A stretch of 6,054 nt of DNA from an uncultured Planctomycetota bacterium (GTDB lineage Bacteria; Planctomycetota; Planctomycetia; Pirellulales; UBA1268), in the NCBI GenBank assembly GCA_905477565.1, contig CAJQGO010000248.1:1-6054 (forward strand). Direction: 5' to 3'. Shown in pieces: positions 1 to 6,054 of the stretch. Position numbers and translations under genes: made by a program. The notes under the pieces are model-generated. The model made no database searches. It was not told where the DNA came from and worked only from the letters and a program-made list of their open reading frames with translations. Within the stretch, counting starts at the first letter, position 1. The number at the start of each line of letters is the position of its first letter.

Positions 1-280
1 CGTGATGCGGACCGCGCTCGTCTCTGCGAAAGCAATGTGCAAACTGATAAATGGACCCTGAATCTTCTGCAAGCAATCGCTTCATATGAGGTTCTGGGCT
101 GGTCTGTAGGAATTTTTTTTCATTACCATGTAAGACCGTGTAGGGGTCAATTGAAACCTCTGGCAGTATTTCGCTCGCAACAATTGGGGTGTCAACCTCA
201 AGAAAACCACGATTCTCAAGGCGATGGCGAATCTGGGAACGAACTGTTGCTTGGCGTTGAAGAAGTGGGCGAACAGACAT
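1..280 (-). CDS. epmA: EF-P lysine ligase (EpmA/GenX/PoxA family), 5' part only
   Basis: The gene runs off the left edge, so only the first 93 residues are visible. EpmA is a class II lysyl-tRNA-synthetase paralogue that attaches beta-lysine to a conserved lysine of elongation factor P, which helps ribosomes through polyproline stretches; it acts in the cytoplasm. The visible part aligns by eye with the start of the family: a helix ending in RGFLEVDTP (residues 24-32), then FLQTSPEPHMKRLL (57-70) matching the family's SPEYHMKRLL signature, then class II motif 2 in CFRRDERGPHH (83-93). The anticodon-binding domain of true LysRS is absent, since the catalytic core begins within about 30 residues. 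The start is ATG at 280-278: the frame has a stop upstream and no other ATG, GTG or TTG in between. No clear Shine-Dalgarno sequence precedes it. It lies 45 bp downstream of the stress-protein gene on the same strand and may be co-transcribed. The motif 3 half and any adjacent efp lie outside the window. A divergent class II synthetase paralogue is the alternative. Confidence 0.87.
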   Translation of the reverse strand, partial: MSVRPLLQRQATVRSQIRHRLENRGFLEVDTPIVASEILPEVSIDPYTVLHGNEKKFLQTSPEPHMKRLLAEDSGSIYQFAHCFRRDERGPHH

Positions 281-325
281 AAAGAAGCTGCATGTTGCTA
301 CGAGTGAGGCTGCTCAAAAAAGGAA

Positions 326-768
326 TTACTTTGTTGAGAGTTTACCAGCATTCTGGCGATAGATCAGTACAGGACAGGGTGCGTGCCGTACAACGGCCTC
401 AGCAACACTACCCATCAGAATTCGACTGAGTCCTGTGCGGCCATGTGTACCAAGTACAATGAGTTCTGCTCTTTCTTCCTCGGCAATACGAACGATCTCT
501 GTCGATGGATCTCCCATAACAAGGCGATGTTCAAAAGTGAGTTGAGGGTCAGATGGGCATACGTCATGGAGCATTTCGAGTATTCGTTCAGAACTCGGCT
601 CAGAAGCCCGTAGTAGAGTTCACCACCACCGTAGGCAAGAGGTGGTTCTTCGATGTGGAGAATGATGAGGTCCGCAGAAGACTGTTTGGCAAGATTTTCG
701 GCGTGGACAAGTGCTGCATCGCTGGCAGTTGAAAAGTCTGTCGGGAAGAGAATTTTTTTTACACTCAT
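326..768 (-). pseudogene. universal stress protein (UspA family), single frameshift
   Basis: Two overlapping frames together encode one UspA-fold protein. The first reads from ATG 768 and stays Usp-like through YGGGELYYGL (residues 46-55), then runs in the wrong frame to a stop at 415. The second resumes at about 601 with EPSSERILEMLHDV and continues to TAA at 326. Inserting one base (C) near 603-604 gives GLPEPSSER and a 147-residue protein, a normal length for a single-domain Usp. Repaired, it has the N-terminal strand KKILFPTDFS with the conserved Asp11, and the nucleotide-binding signature GTHG-9x-GS (107-121), typical of ATP-binding members. Such proteins are cytoplasmic and are usually induced by starvation or stress. 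The Shine-Dalgarno sequence is good. metG lies 182 bp upstream and epmA 45 bp downstream on the same strand. The lesion is not in a homopolymer, so it could be a real mutation or an assembly error; without rescue the product is a 117-residue truncated protein. Family is sure, pseudogene status is not. Confidence 0.85.
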
Positions 769-770
769 GA

Positions 771-778
771 CTCACCTC
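771..778 (-). promoter_or_regulatory. Shine-Dalgarno sequence of the stress-protein gene
   Basis: Read on the minus strand, GAGGTGAG lies just before TC-ATG at 768. It is a strong anti-16S match at a close spacing and fixes ATG 768 as the start. It is among the clearest ribosome binding sites in the window. Confidence 0.55.
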
Positions 779-790
779 AGTGGTTTGTGA

Positions 791-821
791 ATAAGTCTGC
801 TCACCGTACCCCCAGACTTAT
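791..821. repeat. perfect 9-bp inverted repeat upstream of the stress-protein gene
   Basis: ATAAGTCTG (791-799) and CAGACTTAT (813-821) are exact reverse complements separated by 13 bases. The dyad sits 22 bp upstream of the stress-protein ATG and about 140 bp past the metG stop. A TATCAT hexamer on the minus strand (825-820), close to a bacterial -10 box, overlaps one arm by two bases, so the dyad would lie at the start of a transcript. It may be a repressor operator or a leader hairpin. No T-run follows on the minus strand, which argues against a standard intrinsic terminator for metG. The dyad is seen directly; its function is inferred. Confidence 0.7.
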
Positions 822-950
822 GATATTCCTTGCCGAACTAAAAAAGGAAGCTATTCGTCTATTCGTTTTCAAGCAGGCAAGTTTTGTATGCCCGTAAATT
901 TGAGTAACGAGGTGTTTTTCACGACAGATTGATGTCTTGCGACTGCGGAG

Positions 951-3050
951 TTATCCAAGACGCATGCCAGGCAGCGCTCCGCTATCGGGCGAAAGGAGGT
1001 AGACACCGTCGGCTCCTGCTCCACTTGCAGCAACGACCATACCCTCGCTGAGGCCAAACTTCATTTGTCGGGGAGCGAGGTTGGCAACAATGACAACAAG
1101 TCGTCCATGAAGATCTTCGGGACGATGAAATTTTTTGATACCAGCAAAAATTGTACGACGGTCGTCACCGCCGAGTGACACTGTAAGCTTCAGGAGTTTA
1201 CGGGCTTCTGGGACTTCTTCGGCATCGACGACTCGAGCAACCCGTAAGTCTACTTTGGCAAAATCGTCGATAGTGCATGTTTCTGCAAGAGCGTCTGATT
1301 CAAGAGGTTCTGTAGAATCCTCAGGAAGGGCACCCGGTTCTGGTTTGATATTTGATGTTTCAGACACTGTAGATCCTTGTGGAGTGGATGATGAGGTATT
1401 CGATGCAGCAAGAAGCGCATCAATCTGTGAGGATTCAATTCGTTTCATTAATGGCTGGAAGGTAGCGACCGGCAGATCTTCAAGAGGAGTTTGTGACTGA
1501 TGCCAATCTGTAATTGGAGGGCCAACAAGTTGAGCAACACTATCCGCTAATTTTGGAAGAACAGGGGTCAGATAAACTACTAATTGACGGAATAGATTGA
1601 GCGAGACGCTGGCAACATCCTGTAATCGGTGCTGTTCCTGGGGGCCTTGTTTGGCCAGCTTCCAAGGCTGTTCATTATCTACATACTGGTTTGCTCTATC
1701 TGCTGCCTGCATGATGATGCGCATTGCACGTGCGAAGTCACATGACTCATAGGCTGAAGCTATTGCTTCACCATCAGCGGCTGCTTTCGCAAAAAGACCA
1801 CCATCATCAGGATATGTAGAAGAGAGTCCCGTTTTTTTCAGCCAACGGGCTGTGCGGCTTGCAAGGTTCACAAGCTTTCCAATCAAGTCGGTGTTTACCT
1901 TCGTAGTAAATTCTTCAAGATTGAGGTCGATGTCATCAATGCCACCAGAAAGCTTTGTTGCGTAGAAGTACCGCAGAGCTGACGGATCGAGGTGTTCAAG
2001 ATATGTACGGGCCAAGAGGAAAGTGCCACGACTTTTTGACATTTTCTGACCATTTACAGTCAGGAAACCATGGATGCGAACTTTTGTTGGTAGGTTCATG
2101 CCTGCAATTTTGAGCATTGCTGGCCAAAACAGCGTGTGGAAGTAGGTGATGTCTTTCCCAATGAAGTGGTGGATTTCTGCATGTGGCTGGTTTGTATCAC
2201 CTGAACACCACCAGTCAGCAAATGAGCCGCCGTTTTTTTTCGCCCATTGTTCGGTAGTAGCAATATAGCCAATTGGTGCATCGAACCAGACATACCAATA
2301 ATGGCCAGGTGCATCTGGGATTTCAAAACCAAAATATGGAGACGGACGTGAAATGTCCCAGTCGCGCAGAGGCTCGTTGAGAAAATGCCCCGCAAGATAA
2401 TTCGAGATTTTTGGGTCAATGGCACCAGATTCCTGCGTCCATTTGGTAAGGAAGGGACGAAGGGTTTCGAGGGTGACAAAGAGGTGTTCCGCTTTTCGTA
2501 TTTCAGGTGTCGTGCCAGAAAGTGTGCTGATGGGGTTTGTCAGTTCGGCAGGAGAGTATGTTGCCCCGCAGCTTTCACATGAATCACCATATTGATCAGC
2601 TGCGTGGCACCGTGGACAACCGCCTTGAACAAATCTATCGGCAAGAAATATTCCAGCTTTGAGATCAAAGAGCTGACTCACCTCTCGCTGGGCAATCAAA
2701 TCTTGCTTGCGAAGAGATTTCCAAATCTGGTTGCACAACGAATGGTTTTCTGCACTGTCGGTAGATCCATAATGATCAAAGGCAATGTGAAAGCCATCGA
2801 AGTCAGCAACATGGGCATCTTGCATGGAAGCAATGAGATCTTGTTCGGTACGGCCTTCAGTCTGCGCTCTGATCATGATGGCTGTGCCATGCGTGTCGTC
2901 AGCACACAGGTAAACAGCTTGATTTCCACGCAGTCGTTGGAATCGTGCGAAAATATCTGTCTGGATATATTCGACTAAGTGCCCAAGATGGATGTGGCCG
3001 TTGGCATACGGGAGAGCCGAAGTAATCAAGATTCGGCGAGTTTTTGGCAT
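951..3050 (-). CDS. metG: methionyl-tRNA synthetase with C-terminal tRNA-binding domain
   Basis: The 699-residue protein charges tRNA-Met with methionine using ATP and is essential for translation initiation and elongation; it is cytoplasmic and usually a homodimer. The class I Rossmann core starts with [14 protein letters not shown], whose HLGH (21-24) is the HIGH motif. The connective-peptide zinc knuckle has Cys145, 148, 158 and 161, the spacing of the E. coli enzyme. The methionine-pocket region includes [10 protein letters not shown] (253-262) and TYFHTLFWP (302-310). The KMSKS loop is at 336-340. An alpha-helical anticodon-binding domain covers about 380-540. A Ser/Thr/Pro/Glu-rich linker (about 545-590) leads to a Trbp111/EMAP-II-like OB fold (592-699) with DLRVARV and [13 protein letters not shown], which aids dimerisation and tRNA binding. 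The start ATG at 3050 gives the normal N-terminus; only a weak AAGG precedes it. The gene ends in TAA at 953-951. It is complete, with no missing catalytic motif. It points away from the protease gene. Confidence 0.98.
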   Translation of the reverse strand: MPKTRRILITSALPYANGHIHLGHLVEYIQTDIFARFQRLRGNQAVYLCADDTHGTAIMIRAQTEGRTEQDLIASMQDAHVADFDGFHIAFDHYGSTDSAENHSLCNQIWKSLRKQDLIAQREVSQLFDLKAGIFLADRFVQGGCPRCHAADQYGDSCESCGATYSPAELTNPISTLSGTTPEIRKAEHLFVTLETLRPFLTKWTQESGAIDPKISNYLAGHFLNEPLRDWDISRPSPYFGFEIPDAPGHYWYVWFDAPIGYIATTEQWAKKNGGSFADWWCSGDTNQPHAEIHHFIGKDITYFHTLFWPAMLKIAGMNLPTKVRIHGFLTVNGQKMSKSRGTFLLARTYLEHLDPSALRYFYATKLSGGIDDIDLNLEEFTTKVNTDLIGKLVNLASRTARWLKKTGLSSTYPDDGGLFAKAAADGEAIASAYESCDFARAMRIIMQAADRANQYVDNEQPWKLAKQGPQEQHRLQDVASVSLNLFRQLVVYLTPVLPKLADSVAQLVGPPITDWHQSQTPLEDLPVATFQPLMKRIESSQIDALLAASNTSSSTPQGSTVSETSNIKPEPGALPEDSTEPLESDALAETCTIDDFAKVDLRVARVVDAEEVPEARKLLKLTVSLGGDDRRTIFAGIKKFHRPEDLHGRLVVIVANLAPRQMKFGLSEGMVVAASGAGADGVYLLSPDSGALPGMRLG

Positions 3051-3133
3051 GATGCCTTATGAGCAAAAGAGCACAGGATGTTGGTAATGCGATATTGTGC
3101 CGCTTCGTGAGCTGCGGTGGTCAAGTCCATGAA

Positions 3134-3163
3134 ATGATAGTCTAAAACGAATACAAAATTCAA
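3134..3163 (-). promoter_or_regulatory. candidate sigma-70-like promoter for metG
   Basis: On the minus strand TTGAAT (3163-3158) and TATCAT (3139-3134) are separated by 18 bp, matching 4 of 6 and 5 of 6 consensus positions. This would give a leader of roughly 75-80 bases before the metG ATG. It is the best pair I saw in the upstream region, but such matches occur by chance and planctomycete promoters are poorly defined. Confidence 0.35.
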
Positions 3164-3446
3164 GAAAAGCCATTGTGTGAAGTACTTGAGTAGCTGGGCA
3201 GATTAGCTTGTGCGTCAGACTGTAGTAACCCCGATTTCCGTACCCTACCCGAATTGCCTCACGTTCCGGATTTAGGCTGATATAAGAAAAATGCTCTTGT
3301 CCGCGGCCCCGCATCACCGCCACTATCTCGCCGTCTGGTTTTTGGTGAGTTGGTTTGTTTTTCCAAGGACAAGGATGTCATTGGCGGACTAAGTGCTCAC
3401 CTGTCAGTAAGAGTGTAAGTACTGGCCTCAAAAGGTTAGGCCTCAT

Positions 3447-3450
3447 GGAG
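3447..3450 (+). promoter_or_regulatory. Shine-Dalgarno sequence deciding the protease start at 3457
   Basis: GGAG is followed by six bases and then ATG 3457, which begins a compact signal peptide (MSRVFRF and a hydrophobic core). The competing in-frame ATG 3445 has AGG four bases upstream and AAGG nine bases upstream. That AGG lies in a possible small hairpin (GGCCT 3424-3428 with AGGCC 3438-3442). Choosing 3445 would add only four residues. Confidence 0.4.
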
Positions 3451-3456
3451 TCACGG

Positions 3457-5127
3457 ATGTCCCGAGTCTTTCGTTTTATATGGTTGTGTGTTGTTTTCAG
3501 TCTTGTCTGGCTGTCACCCTGTATTGGGCGGTGCCAAACGACTGCTCCGGCAACAGCTGCAACAACCGGTGATGTCGTCTTTCTCGATTTCTCAGCGGAC
3601 TGGTGTGGTCCCTGTAAGCAGATGGCACCGCTCATTGGAGAAATAGGTGCAGCCGGTTGGCTTGTCCGTCACGTTGATGTCGACCAGGAACACGATATTG
3701 TCAAGCGGTTCCAGGTGACGGGAGTTCCCTGCTATATCTTGTTGGTAAAGGGCCATGAAGTCGGTCGAATCGATGGGGCTACCACTCGCAGTGAGCTCGA
3801 AAAACTCCTTGCAAAAAGTCGGCAACCACTGGGTTTGCCAAAACTCGCTGCTCCAAGTGATTCACCAACAGTCAATCAAATCCCCGGGGTTCCAGTCCCA
3901 GTCAGTAAATCCGCTACCCATCTCGCAACAGAGCCTGCAGCGGCACCCACCGTTCATCCACCAGCACAGCTGTCAGGTGCGATAAGCCAGCCGGTTGCTG
4001 GCCTGGCTTCTGAACGATCACTCCGAGATCCACAAGGAGCAAAACAACCACAAAATCTGCCACCACCTCCGACATTAGCTGTTGAAACGAAATCCGCACT
4101 TCAGCACAACCTGATTCAGGCTACCGCGAGATTACGAGTACAGGATCCGAATGGAGCTTCGTGGGGAACTGGCACCGTCATTGATTGCCGGCAAGGAGAA
4201 GCACTGATACTTACCTGTGGCCATATTTTTCGCGATTCTGTTGGAGAAGGTTCTATTGAGGTTGATTTGTTTGGTGATCCCTCTGCTGATCGTTTAGCGG
4301 GACAGATGGTGTCTTATGATCTGGATCGTGATCTTGCACTTGTGAGTGTTTTTACAGAGGCAATTCTGGAGCCTGTCAAAATCGGACCTGTTGGTCGCCC
4401 GCGTGACGTTGGTGAAGGCGTTGTCACGATTGGTTGCGACGGAGGCCGTGAGCCTACGATGCATGTGAGCCGGGTTACTTCAGTCGATAAGTATCTCGGC
4501 CCGGCAAATGTTCAGGTTGCTGGACAGCCAGTACAAGGTCGTAGTGGTGGCGGCTTATTTTCACTTGATGGAACGCTCTTAGGCGTCTGTAACGCGGCTG
4601 ACCCGGAGGACAATGAAGGGCTTTTTGCTGCACTCCCATCAATTCATGAGCATCTTGACGAGGCTGGACTCGCGTTTGTTTACAGACATGTCTATCCCGG
4701 TACCGAAAATGAGCTTGCAGGAAACGCCGACAAATCAACCGTGCCTCATTTGCCAGATGCAATGCCGGCTTTTTCTTTTGATCGTCGCGATAGGGCAGAT
4801 GCTGTTCCGACAGCGTCAAGTGGTCCACGGTCTCCCGCTGAAGGTGGTGATCCGCTGAGCGTGGATCAAAATGAAAGACAATTCTCAACTCCGCCGTTGC
4901 CACAGTCCATGGGAGATGGTGAGCAGATGCAGAGTCTTTCTGCTGGCGAGCAAGCTCTACTCGATCACGTGCGGGAACATGGAGGAGACGCTGAGGTGAT
5001 ATGCATTGTTCGTCCTCGTGGAGCAAGTCAAGCTGACAGTGAGGTGTTCATGCTTCAGAACGCCAGCCCTCATTTTGTTGACCGTCTATCCGAGGTGCAT
5101 GCACAGGGAAATGTTGCAAGTGAGTGA
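3457..5127 (+). CDS. exported thioredoxin-trypsin-like serine protease fusion
   Basis: This 556-residue protein joins a redox domain to a protease. Residues 1-26 look like a signal peptide (basic start, then hydrophobic IWLCVVFSLVWLS), so it should act outside the cytoplasm. A thioredoxin fold follows (about 36-118) with FSADWCGPCKQM, redox cysteines 50 and 53, and the cis-proline in VTGVP (Pro91). A Pro/Ala/Gln-rich linker (about 131-212) leads to a chymotrypsin-fold domain (about 222-410). All three triad residues can be placed: His256 in TCGHIF, Asp292 in DLDRDLALV, Ser363 in GRSGGG. There is no PDZ domain of the DegP type. The C-terminal region (about 414-556) starts low-complexity and ends in a conserved-looking module (SAGEQALLDHVREHGG, then EVICIVRP) that I cannot name. 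Start choice: ATG 3457 gives the best signal peptide and ribosome site; ATG 3445 and TTG 3355 are in-frame alternatives. The domains are sure; substrate and role are unknown, with envelope protein quality control a reasonable guess. Confidence 0.9.
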   Translation: MSRVFRFIWLCVVFSLVWLSPCIGRCQTTAPATAATTGDVVFLDFSADWCGPCKQMAPLIGEIGAAGWLVRHVDVDQEHDIVKRFQVTGVPCYILLVKGHEVGRIDGATTRSELEKLLAKSRQPLGLPKLAAPSDSPTVNQIPGVPVPVSKSATHLATEPAAAPTVHPPAQLSGAISQPVAGLASERSLRDPQGAKQPQNLPPPPTLAVETKSALQHNLIQATARLRVQDPNGASWGTGTVIDCRQGEALILTCGHIFRDSVGEGSIEVDLFGDPSADRLAGQMVSYDLDRDLALVSVFTEAILEPVKIGPVGRPRDVGEGVVTIGCDGGREPTMHVSRVTSVDKYLGPANVQVAGQPVQGRSGGGLFSLDGTLLGVCNAADPEDNEGLFAALPSIHEHLDEAGLAFVYRHVYPGTENELAGNADKSTVPHLPDAMPAFSFDRRDRADAVPTASSGPRSPAEGGDPLSVDQNERQFSTPPLPQSMGDGEQMQSLSAGEQALLDHVREHGGDAEVICIVRPRGASQADSEVFMLQNASPHFVDRLSEVHAQGNVASE

Positions 5128-5151
5128 TTTCCTTGTAGATATGAAAAACCT

Positions 5152-5784
5152 ATGCTTCAGATTCTGATTCGCCATGGTGAAAGTTTGTCAAACCGTGAAG
5201 GAAGAGTTCAAGGACAAGCAGATGTAAAGCTTTCCGATACAGGTCGGCAGCAGGCAGCAGCAGTCGCTTCATGGTGCAAGAGTCAGTCGTTCCGAAATCA
5301 ATCCTTTGAGCTCTGGAGTAGTCCGCTTTGCCGTGCTCGGGAGACGGCCGAGGTGATCGGAAGGGCAATAGGTCTTCCTGTCCAGTTGGAAGATAAACTT
5401 GTTGAGCTGAATGCCGGTGTATTCCAAGGTCACTTATGGGATGATCTGGCGGATCAATTTCCAGAAGATGTTGCTCGATGGCGTTCAGGTGATATTGATT
5501 TTCAGATACCGGGCGGAGAGTCAAGGCGGCAACTTGCGGAACGAGGACGTCACGCTCTGAAGTTTCTTTCAGTTCGGCCTGTTGACAGTATGATTATCGT
5601 TGCTCATGGGGGAGTTTTAACAGCGGCACTTGGTCTTCTTGTTGGACGTGAGCACTCTTTACTCGCAGAAGTTGCCGAAAGGCCTTTTACACGATTGCCG
5701 GCACTTGGCAATTGCTCGGTATCCCAGCTGAAATGGCCTGGTCCGGAATTGCTTTCTTTTAATGAAACGGATCATCTCGATTGA
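5152..5784 (+). CDS. histidine phosphatase family protein (phosphoglycerate-mutase-like)
   Basis: The 210-residue protein has the whole branch-1 histidine phosphatase core. LIRHGES (5-11) carries the phospho-accepting His8 with Arg7. SSPLCRARETAEVIG (56-70) carries the phosphate-binding arginine. The acidic residue Glu85 lies in LVELNAGVFQG, PGGES is at 120-124, and IVAHGG (149-154) holds the second catalytic His152. These enzymes form a phosphohistidine and hydrolyse or transfer phosphate on small molecules or sugar phosphates; the fold covers cofactor-dependent phosphoglycerate mutase, alpha-ribazole phosphatase (CobC) and broad-specificity phosphatases. The length favours a simple phosphatase over a glycolytic mutase, but the substrate cannot be read from the motifs, so no symbol is given. 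There is no signal peptide, so it is probably cytoplasmic. It starts 24 bp after the protease stop on the same strand and is probably in one transcript with it. ATG 5152 puts RHG at the usual distance from the N-terminus; the ATG at 5141 is out of frame. No strong Shine-Dalgarno sequence is visible. Confidence 0.93.
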   Translation: MLQILIRHGESLSNREGRVQGQADVKLSDTGRQQAAAVASWCKSQSFRNQSFELWSSPLCRARETAEVIGRAIGLPVQLEDKLVELNAGVFQGHLWDDLADQFPEDVARWRSGDIDFQIPGGESRRQLAERGRHALKFLSVRPVDSMIIVAHGGVLTAALGLLVGREHSLLAEVAERPFTRLPALGNCSVSQLKWPGPELLSFNETDHLD

Positions 5785-5819
5785 TCCCAGAGGCTCGTTT
5801 TCTTAGTGGATAAATCGAG
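5776..5819 (+). terminator. possible 3' stem-loop at the end of the phosphatase gene
   Basis: CTCGATT-G-ATCC (5776-5787) pairs with GGAT-A-AATCGAG (5808-5819): 11 base pairs with one internal mismatch and a 20-base loop. The phosphatase stop codon (5782-5784) lies inside the left arm. No T-run follows, so it is not a classical intrinsic terminator; it may be a transcript-end stabilising hairpin or a chance pairing. Confidence 0.35.
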
Positions 5820-5902
5820 CAAGAAGATGAGATAAGTGTCGACGATTCTTGTCTTAAAGTGTGTTTCAAAGAGGGCGGATAGAGAATATGCCACATTGTT
5901 TT

Positions 5903-5932
5903 TTGACGCAATGATCTTGGGGGGCGTACAAC
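5903..5932 (+). promoter_or_regulatory. candidate sigma-70-like promoter for the gene entering at the right edge
   Basis: TTGACG (5903-5908) and TACAAC (5927-5932) are spaced by 18 bp, matching 5 of 6 and 4 of 6 consensus positions. They lie about 110 bp before the ATG at 6040 and upstream of the TGTGGC/GCCACA dyad, which would then be in the transcribed leader. The match is moderate and could be chance. Confidence 0.25.
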
Positions 5933-5962
5933 GTTAAAGACCACAATCCTAGATAGTGACTG

Positions 5963-5978
5963 TGTGGCGTTTGCCACA
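5963..5978. promoter_or_regulatory. short perfect dyad TGTGGC-N4-GCCACA, possible operator or leader hairpin
   Basis: TGTGGC (5963-5968) and GCCACA (5973-5978) are exact reverse complements around GTTT. As RNA the stem could extend by a G-U and a U-A pair. The right arm with its flanks, TGCCACAT (5972-5979), also occurs as a direct copy at 5889-5896. A weak promoter-like arrangement, GTGACT (5956-5961) and TAAGAT (5979-5984) with 17 bp between, would place the dyad in the spacer, as for a repressor site. The dyad lies about 60 bp before a probable new gene start at 6040. The regulator is unknown. Confidence 0.35.
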
Positions 5979-6039
5979 TAAGATTAATTTCTGCCTAATG
6001 TTTAAAAAGATAAGACGTACTAATATTGGAAGAACATTT

Positions 6040-6054
6040 ATGAAAAGGGGATCG
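6040..6054 (+). CDS. probable start of a further gene, cut by the window edge
   Basis: ATG at 6040 is followed by AAA AGG GGA TCG (MKRGS) to the edge. A good Shine-Dalgarno sequence, GGAAG (6028-6032), lies seven bases upstream, and the preceding 250 bases look noncoding, as expected before a new transcription unit. The lysine-arginine start would suit a signal peptide, but five codons cannot show what the product is. Confidence 0.35.

Larger units (their letters stand above)
3051..3456. other. divergent intergenic region between metG and the thioredoxin-protease gene
   Basis: About 400 bases separate the two divergent starts, with no convincing gene and no tRNA or riboswitch that I recognise. 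It must hold promoters for both directions. The best minus-strand pair is listed separately. On the plus strand TTGCCT (3254-3259) precedes an AT-rich GATATAAG at 3279-3286, but the spacing is poor. The protease frame remains open upstream of the chosen start, to a TTG at 3355, but those codons look noncoding and lack a ribosome binding site. A 33-codon open frame at 3291-3392 contains a short hydrophobic stretch (YLAVWFLVSWFVF) and is treated as probably random. Confidence 0.6.

Noticed and set aside
37..282. 81-codon plus-strand open frame at the left edge
   Set aside because: It lies antisense to the epmA-like reading, which has clear family motifs; its own translation resembles nothing.
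595..616. Programmed ribosomal frameshift in the stress-protein gene
   Set aside because: No slippery heptamer in the right phase and no known recoding in this family; a simple indel explains it better.
1135..1500. Plus-strand frame of 121 codons within metG
   Set aside because: It is a Ser/Arg-rich antisense shadow of the metG OB domain and linker.
3057..3323. Minus-strand frame of 88 codons upstream of metG
   Set aside because: No domain, no ribosome binding site, and it covers the likely metG promoter.
3180..3330. Possible tRNA or structured RNA in the divergent intergenic region
   Set aside because: No T-loop consensus, no cloverleaf and no strong long-range pairing was found.
4475..5026. 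Minus-strand frame of 183 codons opposite the protease gene
   Set aside because: It is antisense to a gene with an intact catalytic triad; the His/Gln/Arg-rich translation is typical of a shadow frame.
5759..5977. Minus-strand frame of 72 codons downstream of the phosphatase
   Set aside because: It overlaps the phosphatase 3' end and the dyads, and shows no recognisable sequence or ribosome site.
5963..5978. Sigma-54 promoter reading of TGGC...GC at the dyad
   Set aside because: The GG-to-GC spacing does not fit the -24/-12 rule.

Overview
The window looks like a piece of bacterial chromosome, most likely from a planctomycete. That assignment is an inference. It rests on the secreted thioredoxin-trypsin fusion with a proline-rich linker and on the style of the universal stress protein (YGGGELYYGL region followed by PEPSSER once a frameshift is repaired). 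Base composition is fairly balanced, and Shine-Dalgarno sequences are present but uneven. I see no mobile element, CRISPR array, rRNA or tRNA.

Layout: two gene groups diverge from an intergenic region at about 3051-3456. Leftwards on the minus strand lie metG (methionyl-tRNA synthetase with a C-terminal tRNA-binding domain), a universal stress protein gene broken by one frameshift, and the 5' part of an epmA/genX-type gene (EF-P lysine ligase, a lysyl-tRNA-synthetase paralogue) that runs off the left edge. Rightwards on the plus strand lie an exported thioredoxin-trypsin fusion protein and, 24 bp later, a histidine phosphatase. A noncoding stretch follows, and a probable new start codon with a good Shine-Dalgarno sequence sits in the last 15 bases.

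How the genes fit together: metG and epmA both belong to translation (Met-tRNA charging and, by family, EF-P modification). The stress protein between them would be a cytoplasmic nucleotide-binding protein if intact. The fusion protein is predicted to be exported and carries an intact CGPC redox motif and an intact His-Asp-Ser protease triad, so an envelope protein-quality or stress role is plausible but unproven. The phosphatase is probably co-transcribed with it, but its substrate cannot be read from the sequence.

The points most worth a second look are the stress-protein frameshift, the fusion protein with its uncharacterised C-terminal region, a perfect 9-bp dyad just upstream of the stress gene, and two dyads downstream of the phosphatase. 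I found no convincing wholly new multi-gene system here.
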